The notes: generated by a model from the letters alone, not told the origin. 64,000 bases of DNA from JAGOEF01 sp964511665 (GCA_964511665.1 CAZEHA010000009.1:1-64000); one strand, 5' to 3'; positions 18,011-28,800 are shown, numbered from the stretch's first letter. Numbers and translations are program-made.

Positions 18011-20080
18011 ATGGATAAATTGCTGTTGATCACATTTATTTTATTAATAATTCCTCTAACAGTATCAACACAAAGCCTACAATGGATGTACTATAATAAC
18101 GGAGGTTATGTTAATTCTATAAACGAAGACATTGATAATATTTGGGTAGGAACACAATTTGGTCTGGTAAGTGTTAATAAATCATCTGGTGCAATTACCA
18201 CATACAATAAAACTAATTCAGAATTACCCGTAAATCTGATTACCTCGGTAGCTATCGACATCGACAACAATAAATGGGTTGGAACAGCAGGGGGTGGTCT
18301 GGTAAAATTCAATGGATTCGAGTGGCAGTTTTTTAATACTTCAAATTCAGAAATACCTTCAAATAATATTAAAAAAATTGTATTTGACAACGAAAACAAT
18401 GTTTTTATTATCGCCCACTCCAATTATTTGGCAAAAAAAACCAACGATGATTGGATTATTTACAATTGTCCGGCTTATAATATTTATGATTTAGAAATTG
18501 ACAATTCTGGAGTAATATGGGCAGCTACCGATTGTGGTATAGGAAGGTTTGATGGTAACGAATGGTTTTTTTTCAACAAAACCAATACTGTTATTATTCC
18601 TTATAATCAGATTTCTGCCATTGAGATTGACGACGAAGGTGTTTTGTGGGCAGTAACCGCTTATGGTTGTCTTCTTAGTTTCAATGGAACCAATTGGTCT
18701 CGTTGCTATTTTGAAGCATATTGTGATGACCTAGAAATTGATAGTAATGGTATTAAATGGATTGCATGCAGAACAAAACTGTATCGTTTCTATGATGGTG
18801 AACTCACATGGAAGTCTATTTCACCTACCATAATTAAAACCATTTTTCCCGATTCTTTAAATTTTCTTTGGATTGGGACTTGGGATGACGGATTGTTGAA
18901 ACACAACGAAGTTAATTTTGCGAATGTTGCCATATCAGAATCTTCAATACTTAGCAACACAATAAATACTCTATCATTGAATGGGAATACTGGTATTTGG
19001 ATAGGTACAAACAGTGGCCTTAATTGGTTCGATGGAATAAGTTGGGTAACATACAATACTATTAATTCTGGTATTCCACATATAAAAATAAGTTGTGTTA
19101 GTACCGATAATTACGGCAATTTATGGGTTGCAACAAATGGCGGAGGAATGGCAAAAAGAAATAATGGCATTTGGACTGTGTATAACACAGATAATTCAGA
19201 ACTTCCGTCAAACAAAATACATTTGATATATTTTGAAGAAAATGGTAATCAATGGGTAAGTACTCGAGGAGAAGGAATGGTCCGAATTATAGGTACGAGC
19301 TGGGTGAAATATTTCAGTGATAGATACAAAAATATTGTTGCTATTGCCAAAGATCTAAATGGAGTAAGATGGTTCTGCTCCAAAGATTGTGGAGTTATTA
19401 AAATGTCTGGGGGCACGTTACCTGAATATTATGATATTTCAAACTCTGAAATTTCAAGCAACTGTGTTTATTCGGTTGTTGTTGATTCTAATAATTTGAA
19501 ATGGTTTGCTACATTGAGCGGATTAGTACAATTTGATGACACAAACTGGGTAATATATAATACTTCAAACTCACCCTTGCCTTCTAATACAGTCTATTCA
19601 ATTGCCATCGATCAATTTGGTAATAAATGGATTTCTACCACGGGTGGCTATCTGGTAAAAGTTGATACAAGCCTAAATTGGGATGTTTATTCTGCTGAGA
19701 ACTCCGGTTTGCCTGGTTGTGATATTCTCGCAATAGCAATTGATAATAACAATACAAAATGGTTAGGAACCGATTATTGTGGCGTTATTGCATTTAATGA
19801 GTTGGGCATTCCTAATCCAATAACTGTTGAAAATGAAAGTATTTGCTCAAGACCTTCATTGATTTACCCGAATCCAACTACCGATAGGTTTGAACTGTAC
19901 ATTGAAAATTTTTCGAAAATCGATTTTGTACAAATCTATAATCTCGAAGGAAAAATTGTGCAACAAATAAACATACTCGGTAATACAACAAGTATTGACA
20001 TCGGAGGACAACCATCTGGCGTTTATATTGTTATTGATAATGAAAGGACCTTTCAACAGAAATTAATAAAAACTAATTGA
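18011..20080 (+). CDS. Secreted T9SS protein with two-component-regulator-type propeller repeats
   Basis: About 689 residues. The ATG at 18011 puts a clean signal peptide first (MDKLLLITFILLIIPLTVS); an in-frame ATG at 17981 would add ten polar residues. About a dozen repeats follow, each with a W.GT..GL or KWVGTAGGGLVKFNG-type blade and a N(S/T).LP.N...I.ID..NNKW linker, i.e. the reg_prop propeller also found in hybrid two-component sensors. The C-terminal ~75 residues (IYPNPTTDRFELYIE to PSGVYIVI) form a type A T9SS sorting domain, so it is exported and probably surface-anchored or released. There is no transmembrane or kinase part. Clearly more AT-rich than its neighbours, hinting at recent acquisition. 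Ligand unknown. Confidence 0.85.
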   Translation: MDKLLLITFILLIIPLTVSTQSLQWMYYNNGGYVNSINEDIDNIWVGTQFGLVSVNKSSGAITTYNKTNSELPVNLITSVAIDIDNNKWVGTAGGGLVKFNGFEWQFFNTSNSEIPSNNIKKIVFDNENNVFIIAHSNYLAKKTNDDWIIYNCPAYNIYDLEIDNSGVIWAATDCGIGRFDGNEWFFFNKTNTVIIPYNQISAIEIDDEGVLWAVTAYGCLLSFNGTNWSRCYFEAYCDDLEIDSNGIKWIACRTKLYRFYDGELTWKSISPTIIKTIFPDSLNFLWIGTWDDGLLKHNEVNFANVAISESSILSNTINTLSLNGNTGIWIGTNSGLNWFDGISWVTYNTINSGIPHIKISCVSTDNYGNLWVATNGGGMAKRNNGIWTVYNTDNSELPSNKIHLIYFEENGNQWVSTRGEGMVRIIGTSWVKYFSDRYKNIVAIAKDLNGVRWFCSKDCGVIKMSGGTLPEYYDISNSEISSNCVYSVVVDSNNLKWFATLSGLVQFDDTNWVIYNTSNSPLPSNTVYSIAIDQFGNKWISTTGGYLVKVDTSLNWDVYSAENSGLPGCDILAIAIDNNNTKWLGTDYCGVIAFNELGIPNPITVENESICSRPSLIYPNPTTDRFELYIENFSKIDFVQIYNLEGKIVQQINILGNTTSIDIGGQPSGVYIVIDNERTFQQKLIKTN

Positions 20081-20089
20081 TGGTATTCG

Positions 20090-20103
20090 TCAGAAAGGTC
20101 TGA
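20090..20103. terminator. Weak stem-loop between convergent genes
   Basis: TCAGA and TCTGA pair around AAGG and are followed on the plus strand by a T-rich stretch (GGTTTTATTTTTC). It could end transcription of the propeller gene; the stem is only five base pairs. Confidence 0.35.
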
Positions 20104-20158
20104 TGAATGAGGTTTTATTTTTCTTTCATTTTTTTCTTTTGCACCAGTTCGAATGTTC

Positions 20159-21493
20159 CTACCTCTTAAATTGCAAGGCCAAAGCATTCTGCTGCCCAGT
20201 GAATGTGCCATTTTCCCACACCAAACTCCCATTTACCCAGGTTTTTTCAACACGATGCGAAAACCGCGTTCCTTCGAGTGGCGACCACTTGCATTTATAC
20301 AGCAAATTATCGGCATTCACTGTGAAAGAAGACGAAGGATTTACCAAAACCAGGTCGGCATAATAGCCTGCTTCGATATATCCGCGCCGGTCGATTCGGA
20401 ACAATTGGGCGGGTTTGTGGCACATGTAATCAACCACCTGCTCGTAGCCGAACACACCCTGCTTCACCATTTCGAGCATTGCCGGTAGCGAGTGCTGCAC
20501 CAGAGGTGCCCCCGACGGACAGCTAGTGTAGTCGTGTTGTTTTTCGTCGAAAGTGTGTGGGGCATGGTCGGTAGCTACAATGTCGATTAATCCTGTTATT
20601 AACGCTTCGCGTAATCCTTCGCGATGTTTTTCGTGTTTTATCGACGGATTCCACTTTATGCGCCAATTCAGTTTTTCGTAATCGTTGCTGCTGAACCAAA
20701 GGTGATGCACACACACTTCGCCGGTAATGGTTTTTTCGGCAAGCGGAACCTGCTGCATCAAACCAATTTCTTTGGCCGTACTCAAATGCAGAATATGCAA
20801 ATGTGCATTGTGTTTGGCGGCCAGTTCGGCTGCTCGTGCCGACGATGCATAGCAAGCCTCTTCGCTGCGGATGTCGGCGTGGTAGCGCATCGGAATATTG
20901 TTGCCATACAGGGTTTTATACTTATCGAGATTACGGCTTATAATGCTGTCGTCTTCGCAATGCACAGCCACCGGCACCGGCGCATGGGCAAATACTGCCG
21001 AAACATCTTCGGTTTTGCTTACCAGCATATTGCCGGTTGAGGATCCCATAAACATTTTAATACCGCAAACCAAACCCGGATCTGCCTTTTCTATTTCGAC
21101 AATGTTATTGGTGGTAGCTCCCAGATAAAACGAATAATTTACCAGTGAGTTGCGGGCAGCAATTTGGTGTTTGGCAAGCAGGGCCTCAATGGTGGTGGTT
21201 TGCGGTTGGGTATTGGGCATATCCATAAACGAAGTAACTCCTCCGGCAGCCGCAGCCCTCGATTCGGTATACATGTCGCCCTTTTGTGTGAGACCCGGCT
21301 CTCTGAAGTGCACCTGATCGTCGATAACACCCGGCAACAACAGCAAGCCTTCGGCTTCGATATAGTGGTCGGCATCGGCAATATGGCTTAAGTCGGTAAT
21401 TACCGAATGAATCATTGTGTCTTCAATAAGTACATGTGCCTTGGTTTGGCTGCCCCTATTCACGAGGGTGGCGTTTTTTATCAGTGTTTTCAT
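20159..21493 (-). CDS. pyrC: Dihydroorotase (class I type)
   Basis: 444 residues. It would interconvert carbamoyl-aspartate and dihydroorotate in pyrimidine synthesis. Seen: VIDDQVHFREPG near 56-67, the lysine to be carboxylated in CGIKMFMGSSTGN near 143, the HCED and LHILHLST histidines, and DHAPHTFDEKQ near 312. The usual D-x-H-x-H metal motif reads D-D-Q-V-H, so the first His is Gln; I believe this variant is common in Bacteroidota, and the remaining ligands are present. It is 12 bases downstream of priA and so probably the last gene of a pfkA-priA-pyrC transcript. Confidence 0.92.
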   Translation of the reverse strand: MKTLIKNATLVNRGSQTKAHVLIEDTMIHSVITDLSHIADADHYIEAEGLLLLPGVIDDQVHFREPGLTQKGDMYTESRAAAAGGVTSFMDMPNTQPQTTTIEALLAKHQIAARNSLVNYSFYLGATTNNIVEIEKADPGLVCGIKMFMGSSTGNMLVSKTEDVSAVFAHAPVPVAVHCEDDSIISRNLDKYKTLYGNNIPMRYHADIRSEEACYASSARAAELAAKHNAHLHILHLSTAKEIGLMQQVPLAEKTITGEVCVHHLWFSSNDYEKLNWRIKWNPSIKHEKHREGLREALITGLIDIVATDHAPHTFDEKQHDYTSCPSGAPLVQHSLPAMLEMVKQGVFGYEQVVDYMCHKPAQLFRIDRRGYIEAGYYADLVLVNPSSSFTVNADNLLYKCKWSPLEGTRFSHRVEKTWVNGSLVWENGTFTGQQNALALQFKR

Positions 21494-21505
21494 CTGTTTA
21501 TCATT

Positions 21506-23941
21506 TTACATCGGATCGACATCTAAAATAATGTGAATTCCCTTATAACGGGTGTCTTTCGAAATATTTTCTTTTAAATCAAGTAGATATGTTTTTAATT
21601 TAACAGCCGACAAAGCGTTTTCGAAGCGGATGACAATATGGGTAATATACATCATTTGTACCCAATTCACGGGTGGCTCTTGTGGTCCCATAACCCTTCC
21701 GGGCATGGCGTTCGATATTGTTGAAGCCATTTCGGCTGCTGCCTGATGAAGTATTCGTTTGTCGTGGTGCTTAAGCCTAATGCCAATAAACCGGTAATAG
21801 GGCGGGTATTTAAAGTTTTTTCGCAACAACAACTCTGCCTCTGCCATGTGTTGGTAATCGGACTTTACGATGTCTTCGATAATATCGTGGTCGGGCATTG
21901 TAGTTTGAATAATTACCTTGCCGCGTTTATTCTTTCTGCCGGCCCTTCCGCTTACCTGAACCATAAGTTGAAAGCTGCGTTCAAAGGCTCTGAAGTCGGG
22001 AAAGTTTAGCATGTTGTCGGCATTTAAAACACCCACTACTGCCACATTTTCAAAATCAAGACCTTTCGAAATCATTTGGGTGCCTATTAAAATATCGGTT
22101 TTGCCTGCCGAAAAGTCCGATAAAATGCTTTCATACTGTCGTCGCGTGGTGGCTGTGTCGAAGTCGAGGCGCGCAATGCGTGCTTCCTGAAAGAAATGTC
22201 CTGCTTCGTCTTCTATCATTTCGGTGCCAAAGCCCATGGTTTTTAACGAACTACTGCCACACGAAGGGCATGAGTGTAACAATGGTTTTTTATTGGCACA
22301 ATAGTGGCACAGCATCAACTTCTGATTCTTATGATAGGTAAGGCTTACGTTGCATTGGTCGCATTTGGGCACGTAGGCACATTCGGTGCATTGCAGATAG
22401 GGTGCGTAACCCCTGCGGTTCTGAAACAGAATAACCTGCTCTTTTGCCAGCAAAGCAGTTCTTATTTCATCAATCAGTAGTGGATGAAAATGCAACTGTA
22501 CCACTTTTCGCTTCCGAGCTTTCAGCATATCGGCTACTATTATCTCGGGAGAAGCAGCCTTACCAAATCGCTCGGTTAATTCACACAGACCGTATTTGTT
22601 GTTTTGGCAGTTGTACCAGCTTTCGAGCGAGGGTGTTGCCGAACCGAGAATCACTTTGGCCCCATGCTGTTTTGCCAGCACAATAGCTACGTCGCGAGCA
22701 TGATATCGTGGGGCAGGGTCATGTTGCTTATAGGTGTTTTCGTGTTCTTCGTCAATCACAACCAAACCCAGTTTGCGAAATGGCAGAAAAACGGCCGACC
22801 GCACACCCACAATTACCTGAAAACTTCCCGAGTTCACCCGTTTCCAAACTTCTACTTTTTCGTTATCGCTAAATTTACTGTGATATACGCCCACCTTGCT
22901 GCCAAAAGCAGCCTGTATTCTCGAAATTATTTGTGTGGTTATGGCAATTTCGGGCAACAGATACAGGGCCGACATTCCCGACCCCAGAACCTGTGCAATA
23001 TGCTTCAGATAAATTTCGGTTTTACCCGACGATGCCACACCATGAAGTAACACCACATCGTGGTGAGAATGCAGATTTTGAATTGTGTTGAAACAATTCT
23101 GTTGTTCGGGGCTTAGTGTTTTTAACCCCGACACTTCTGTGCAAGGTTCAAGGCGGTTTTCTTCGCGCGTTTCAATAGTAATAAGCTTCTTTTTTTGCAA
23201 GGCATTCACAACGGCTCCCGTTGCTTGGGTTGCTTGCATCGAGTCGTTGAGAGCTATCGAGAAGTCGGTGTAATTTTCGTTGGCTTGCTCAAGTAAAAAC
23301 TCAAAATATTGAAGTTGTTGTGGCGAACGTTTCAGATTGTCGAGTGCTTCATGGGCCTGACTGTGGTTCGAAACAGTTATTCGGACGTATTTCCTGATTA
23401 GAGGCTTGTATGAGTTACTTAAAAAATGACCACTGCTGGCATAGCCGGCTTCTATCAGATATTTAAGTGTGGGCAAGGGGTTTTTTATTCCTGTTTTTTT
23501 TATCAGATCGGCAAGGGCTGTTTTTTTGTGTTTATCGAGAGCCTGTAACACAATTTTTTGTTCATCGCTTAGCAAATGAAAATCATTGCAATAGCGGCTT
23601 AAAGTGTATCGCGATTCACTATCGGGACGAAGCCCTGCAGGCAGTGCCGCCTTCATAATTTCTCCGAGGGTGCAGCAATAGTATGACCCCATCCATTCCC
23701 ATAAACGAAGTTGTTCTCGCGTAATGGGGGGGGAGTCATATACCGAAACAATCTCTTTTATTGTAAATCCATCCACGGGTGTATCGCAGAGTGATGCCAC
23801 AATGCCTGTGTATAATTTCGATTTGCCCAGATTTACAACAACCAAAGAACCTTCAACTACACGTTGTTGCAACGATTCGGGAATGCGATAGCTAAGAGGC
23901 CCTTTTAGGGCAAGAGGAAGAATAATATGTGCAAAATTCAT
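21506..23941 (-). CDS. priA: Primosomal protein N' (PriA) replication-restart helicase
   Basis: 811 residues. An N-terminal 3'-DNA-binding domain (FAHIILPLALKGPLSYRIP) is followed by a winged helix and superfamily 2 helicase motors: Walker A LLHGVASSGKTEIYL near 297-311 and Walker B VVIDEEHENTYKQ near 398. A zinc-binding region at about 515-565 has paired CxxC motifs (CTECAYVPKCDQC, CHYC, CPSC), and IGTQMISKGLDFENV lies near 620. It reloads the replisome at stalled forks. Located 21 bases downstream of pfkA and 12 bases upstream of pyrC, all minus strand. Confidence 0.95.
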   Translation of the reverse strand: MNFAHIILPLALKGPLSYRIPESLQQRVVEGSLVVVNLGKSKLYTGIVASLCDTPVDGFTIKEIVSVYDSPPITREQLRLWEWMGSYYCCTLGEIMKAALPAGLRPDSESRYTLSRYCNDFHLLSDEQKIVLQALDKHKKTALADLIKKTGIKNPLPTLKYLIEAGYASSGHFLSNSYKPLIRKYVRITVSNHSQAHEALDNLKRSPQQLQYFEFLLEQANENYTDFSIALNDSMQATQATGAVVNALQKKKLITIETREENRLEPCTEVSGLKTLSPEQQNCFNTIQNLHSHHDVVLLHGVASSGKTEIYLKHIAQVLGSGMSALYLLPEIAITTQIISRIQAAFGSKVGVYHSKFSDNEKVEVWKRVNSGSFQVIVGVRSAVFLPFRKLGLVVIDEEHENTYKQHDPAPRYHARDVAIVLAKQHGAKVILGSATPSLESWYNCQNNKYGLCELTERFGKAASPEIIVADMLKARKRKVVQLHFHPLLIDEIRTALLAKEQVILFQNRRGYAPYLQCTECAYVPKCDQCNVSLTYHKNQKLMLCHYCANKKPLLHSCPSCGSSSLKTMGFGTEMIEDEAGHFFQEARIARLDFDTATTRRQYESILSDFSAGKTDILIGTQMISKGLDFENVAVVGVLNADNMLNFPDFRAFERSFQLMVQVSGRAGRKNKRGKVIIQTTMPDHDIIEDIVKSDYQHMAEAELLLRKNFKYPPYYRFIGIRLKHHDKRILHQAAAEMASTISNAMPGRVMGPQEPPVNWVQMMYITHIVIRFENALSAVKLKTYLLDLKENISKDTRYKGIHIILDVDPM

Positions 23942-23962
23942 ATTAAATTTCTATGCTCCGCA

Positions 23963-24943
23963 CTAGGTGTTCAGAATGTAGAGCATTTCGAGCATTTTCC
24001 GGTTTATGTCTTTATGGTGTTTTATGGCCTGATTGAAAGGCACCAACACTGTTTCTTTGTTGATGAGGCCTACCATTACACTTCGCTGGTCGTCCATCAG
24101 AGCTTCAATGGCGGCTACCCCGAGTTTGCTTGCCAGATACCTGTCGAATGCCGAGGGCGCACCACCGCGTTGCAAATGGCCAAGAATTGAGACACGAATG
24201 TCGAAATCGGGCAGACGTTCTTTAACAATTTCGGCTATATGCATAGCACCACCGGCATCATCGCCTTCCGAAACAATAACCACTCCGCTGTTTTTGGTTC
24301 TTTTTACGCTTTTCACCAAATTTTCGCACACTTCGTCCATATCGGTTACAACTTCGGGCACCAGCACATCTTCGGCACCACAGGCAATGGCACTTCGCAG
24401 TGCAATAAAGCCGGCGTCGCGACCCATTACCTCAACAAAAAACAAGCGATCGTGCGAACTGGCCGTGTCGCGTATTTTATCGATGGCCTCAACCACAGTG
24501 TTTATGGCCGTGTCGTAGCCTATTGTCATATCGGTGCCGTACAAATCGTTGTCGATAGTACCCGGCAAACCAACAATTGGGAAATTATATTCTTCGGTAA
24601 ATACTTTGGCTCCTTTAAATGTGCCATCGCCACCAATAACCACCAGTGCATCGATGCCGGCTTCAACCAGATTACGAAAGGCAGTGTAGCGACCTTCTTT
24701 GGTCATAAACTCCTGGCTGCGCGCAGTGCGAAGAATTGTACCGCCACGCTGAATAATGTTACCCACATCGCGCGATGTCATCTCAACAAAATCGCCTTTA
24801 ATTAACCCGGCATAACCGCGTTTAATACCGGTAACACTAATGCCGTTGTATAAAGCTGCGCGCACAACCGACCTTATTGCGGCATTCATTCCGGGAGCAT
24901 CGCCCCCCGAGGTTAATACACCTATTCGTTTTATGCTTGACAT
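23963..24943 (-). CDS. pfkA: ATP-dependent 6-phosphofructokinase
   Basis: 326 residues, typical for bacterial PfkA. It phosphorylates fructose 6-phosphate in glycolysis. Seen: GVLTSGGDAPGMNAAIR at the start, the ATP-site GGDGTFKGA near 101-109, the catalytic GTIDNDLYGTD near 125 (DND base), MGRDAGFIAL near 170 and LGHLQRGGAPSAFDR near 246. GGDG, with no Asn insertion, supports ATP over pyrophosphate. First gene of a probable pfkA-priA-pyrC unit. Confidence 0.95.
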   Translation of the reverse strand: MSSIKRIGVLTSGGDAPGMNAAIRSVVRAALYNGISVTGIKRGYAGLIKGDFVEMTSRDVGNIIQRGGTILRTARSQEFMTKEGRYTAFRNLVEAGIDALVVIGGDGTFKGAKVFTEEYNFPIVGLPGTIDNDLYGTDMTIGYDTAINTVVEAIDKIRDTASSHDRLFFVEVMGRDAGFIALRSAIACGAEDVLVPEVVTDMDEVCENLVKSVKRTKNSGVVIVSEGDDAGGAMHIAEIVKERLPDFDIRVSILGHLQRGGAPSAFDRYLASKLGVAAIEALMDDQRSVMVGLINKETVLVPFNQAIKHHKDINRKMLEMLYILNT

Positions 24944-25004
24944 ATTTCTGGTTTTTTTAGAATGATAAAATTACATTCATTTTTTGTGAATGCAAGTGGG
25001 TTGA

Positions 25005-25742
25005 TTAAAAAGTATTTATTTGTTCTTGCGAAGAAAAAATTCCAATGGGAGAAAAGTTATTGTTGCAGGCATGAATTTCGGTGAGATTGTTGTCGAAAAC
25101 GTTTTCTGATAACATTTGAGCATAGGTATAAAATGCCTCATCAAGTTCGTGGCTTTCGATAACATCGGCATCAACAATTATTTTGAAAATGTACATATCA
25201 TCGTAGCGTTCAAGTTGAACTGTTTTAGCATCTCCATCGGCAAATCCCGATTCTTTCAGATAATCGAGAAAATCAACTGCCAATTCTTCACTTATGTTTT
25301 CGCTGTAATACAATTGCACCCCATGTGCCGTAATCGATTCTCCAAGATATTCCGACATTTCGAAAACCTCTAGTGTTTCGAGTTTGTCGTTGCATGCATG
25401 CAATTCAACCGGTTTATTGTCGAAAACAAGCTCGGAAATATTCCGTGCAGTATAACTGAAAATCGATTCATAATTGTCGATTTCTTTGTAATTGTCAACA
25501 ACTACCATTCTGAATTGATAGGTATCGCCTTCTTTGGTTAGTTGAACGGTTTTCTTTTCGCCATCGGCAAATCCCGATTGCGTAAGATATTCTCCCAAAG
25601 CATCGGCTTCTGTCTCGCTTATTGCATCGGTGTAAAACAATTGAACTCCATTAAATTCTTTTTCGGTACCATAGTTGGTACAGGCAGTAAATACCGATAA
25701 GGCTGCGAATAGGGCAGTCAATAACATTACATGTGTTTTCAT
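25005..25742 (-). CDS. Lipoprotein with two tandem ~100-residue repeats
   Basis: 245 residues. A lipoprotein signal peptide ends at LSVFTAC (Cys 21). The rest is two copies of one domain at about 32-128 and 140-236: each has GVQL(F/Y)Y, a SGFADG segment followed by KTVQL, a YTA/YAQ helix, VFDN and HACN. The HACN motifs put one Cys at the same place in each repeat. I do not recognise the family. It should sit in the outer or inner membrane facing the periplasm. It has its own well-formed promoter (25779-25808) and is monocistronic by spacing. Confidence 0.8.
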   Translation of the reverse strand: MKTHVMLLTALFAALSVFTACTNYGTEKEFNGVQLFYTDAISETEADALGEYLTQSGFADGEKKTVQLTKEGDTYQFRMVVVDNYKEIDNYESIFSYTARNISELVFDNKPVELHACNDKLETLEVFEMSEYLGESITAHGVQLYYSENISEELAVDFLDYLKESGFADGDAKTVQLERYDDMYIFKIIVDADVIESHELDEAFYTYAQMLSENVFDNNLTEIHACNNNFSPIGIFSSQEQINTF

Positions 25743-25778
25743 GGTTTTTGTTTTATTTGGTAAAAATTTCTCTTTTCA

Positions 25779-25808
25779 CAAAATTAAAGATATATATAAA
25801 TATCCCAA
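25779..25808 (-). promoter_or_regulatory. Complete Bacteroidota promoter for the repeat lipoprotein
   Basis: Read on the minus strand, TTG (25808-25806), a 19-base spacer and TAATTTTG (25786-25779) match the -33/-7 consensus in sequence and spacing. The -33 TTG lies inside the palindrome that ends the upstream HYR gene, so terminator and promoter share bases. Confidence 0.55.
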
Positions 25809-25821
25809 CATGTTGGGGTAT
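25800..25821. terminator. Palindromic terminator downstream of the HYR gene
   Basis: A perfect CCCAACATGTTGGG palindrome (25804-25817) extends by a G-T wobble and three A-T pairs to an 11-bp stem. The plus-strand side continues TTTTT; the minus-strand side continues ATTTATATAT. It lies just past the HYR gene stop at 25824. Confidence 0.55.
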
Positions 25822-25823
25822 TT

Positions 25824-28800
25824 TTATTCAAGAAGAATCAACTTGTAGCTATTGCAAATAGAATTTGTTTGAAGACGAATAATATAGGTCCCCGGTTTCA
25901 GTCCATGCAGCAAGGCATCTAAAACCACTGTGTGCCTGCCGGCAGAACAGTATTGTCTGTTTAGAATTGTTGCTGTCTCTTTGCCGTGTAAATCGTACAG
26001 TTTCAGGCTGACTTCTGTGTCGGTTTTTAAATAAAAACCAATGGTGGAGAACTCCGAGAAAGGATTGGGGATAGCCCAAAGATAAAAAGAACTTGCATTT
26101 TGATGAGAAACAACATGGTTGGGATCGAACACCGTGACGATTTGCTGGCAGTTTGCAGTATTGCCCTGCATGTCGCTTATTATCCATGTTACCTGCGTTT
26201 CGCCTAACGGAAACAACAAGGGTGCATTGTTTTCAACCGAAGTAACCCCACAGTTATCGTTTGTTTCGGGTATGCCAAGAATTACATTTGAAGCACTAAC
26301 TTCGCCTTCATCAACCGGAACATCAATGTTTTCGGGACAAATTACCGTAGGCGGTTCATTGTCGGTTATGTTCACCGTTTGTTGGCAGGTATTCGTGTTT
26401 CCATTAATATCGGTACATGTCCATAACACGCTTGTTAATCCGGGTTCATAAAATTCGGGCGCATTGTTGGTAAGCGATAAAATATCGCAATTGTCGCTTG
26501 CTATGGCAACACCTAACTCTAGGCCCGAAGTCGTACACATATCGGTATCGGTATAAGTTTCTATGTTTTCGGGACAAACAATAGATGGCAGTTGATTATC
26601 GGAAACGATAAGTGTTTGCTCGCAAGTGGCTGAGTTGCCGCCGGCATCCGTCACTGTCCATGTAATGGTGTGAATACCTGCCGGGTAGACTTCATCGGCA
26701 TCGTTCGAAACAATGAGGTCACTGCAGTTGTCCCATACATCTGGCGTTCCCGGTTGAATGTTTCCGGCAGTGCAAAGGCCTTCGTCAACACTTACTTCGG
26801 CATTGGCCGGACACACAATGGTGGGTTGTTGTGCATCGGTAACGGCGATGGTTTGCTGGCAGGTGTTGATGTTTCCATTAACATCTTCGGCTGTCCATGT
26901 AATTATGTTAATTCCCAGCACATAAGGCTCTGCAGCATCGTTCGCCAGGCTCAATATACCACAGTTATCGGCAGCCTCGGCCTCAGCAATTTCAATGCCG
27001 CTTGCCGTACATAGATCGGGGTCGGTATCCACCGAAATATCATCAGGACAGGTAATGCTGGGAAGCTGTGCATCGTTTACCGTAACAGTCTGCTCACAGG
27101 TGTTTGCATTTCCGTTTACATCCTGAACCGTCCATGTAACTATTGTTATTCCCACCGGGTAGGTTTCGGGAGCATCGTTATATGAATTAAGCACACCGCA
27201 ATTGTCGCCGGTGCTTGCATCACCCAGTTCTACACCGCTTGCCGTGCATAAATCGGTGTCGGTATTTACCGAAACATGTGATGGACACACTATTTCAGGT
27301 AACTGAAGGTCGGCAACCGTGAGTGTTTGTTCGCAGATTTCAGTATTTCCGTTTACATCTTCAACAGTCCATGTAATTGTATGAACCCCAACGCTAAATG
27401 GTTCCACCGCATCGTTGGTAACCGAAAGTATATCGCAATTATCGAAAGTAGTTGGTGTTCCCAAATCTACCCCGCTGGCCGTACACAAATCAGCATCGGT
27501 ATTCACCAATACATCGGCAGGGCAGTTAATTACCGGTAATTGATTTTCGGTAACAATAAGTGTTTGCAAACAGATTTCGGTGTTCCCATTTACATCTTCC
27601 ACAGTCCAAGTAATGGTGTGTTCCCCAACGCTAAATGGTTCCACAGCATCGTTGGTAACCGAAAGGATATCGCAATTATCGGAAGAGCTTGGTGTTCCCA
27701 AATCCACCCCGCTGGCGGTACACAAATTGGCATCGGTATTCACCGAAACAGAACCAGGGCAAACCATTTCGGGTATCTGGTTATCGGTTACAGTAACAGT
27801 CTGTTGGCAGGTGTTGAAGTTTCCGTTCACATCTTCCACAGTCCAGATAATTGTAGTTACTCCAACTGGGTAAGGTTCTGTAGCATCGTTAAACGAAGTA
27901 AGTACACCACAATTATCGCTAGTAGCCGGATTGCCCAGAACAACACCGCTGGCTGTACAAAGGTCTGTATCGGTATTTGCCGAAACATTAGCAGGGCACA
28001 CTATTTCAGGTAACTGAAGGTCGGCAACCGTGAGTGTTTGTTCGCAGATTTCAGTATTTCCGTTTACATCTTCAACAGTCCATGTAATTGTATGAACCCC
28101 AACGCTAAATGGTTCCACCGCATCGTTGGTAACCGAAAGTATATCGCAATTATCGAAAGTAGTTGGTGTTCCCAAATCTACCCCGCTGGCCGTACACAAA
28201 TCAGCATCGGTATTCACCAATACATCGGCAGGGCAGTTAATTACCGGTAATTGATTTTCGGTAACAATAAGTGTTTGCAAACAGATTTCGGTGTTCCCAT
28301 TTACATCTTCCACAGTCCAAGTAATGGTGTGTTCCCCAACGCTAAATGGTTCCACAGCATCGTTGGTAACCGAAAGGATATCGCAATTATCGGAAGAGCT
28401 TGGTGTTCCCAAATCCACCCCGCTGGCGGTACACAAATTGGCATCGGTATTCACCGAAACAGAACCAGGGCAAACCATTTCGGGTATCTGGTTATCGGTT
28501 ACAGTAACAGTCTGTTGGCAGGTGTTGAAGTTTCCGTTCACATCTTCCACAGTCCAGATAATTGTAGTTACTCCAACTGGGTAAGGTTCTGTAGCATCGT
28601 TAAACGAAGTAAGTACACCACAATTATCGCTAGTAGCCGGATTGCCCAGAACAACACCGCTGGCTGTACAAAGGTCTGTATCGGTATTTGCCGAAACATT
28701 AGCAGGGCACACTATTTCAGGTAACTGAAGGTCGGCAACCGTGAGTGTTTGTTCGCAGATTTCAGTATTTCCGTTTACATCTTCAACAGTCCATGTAATT

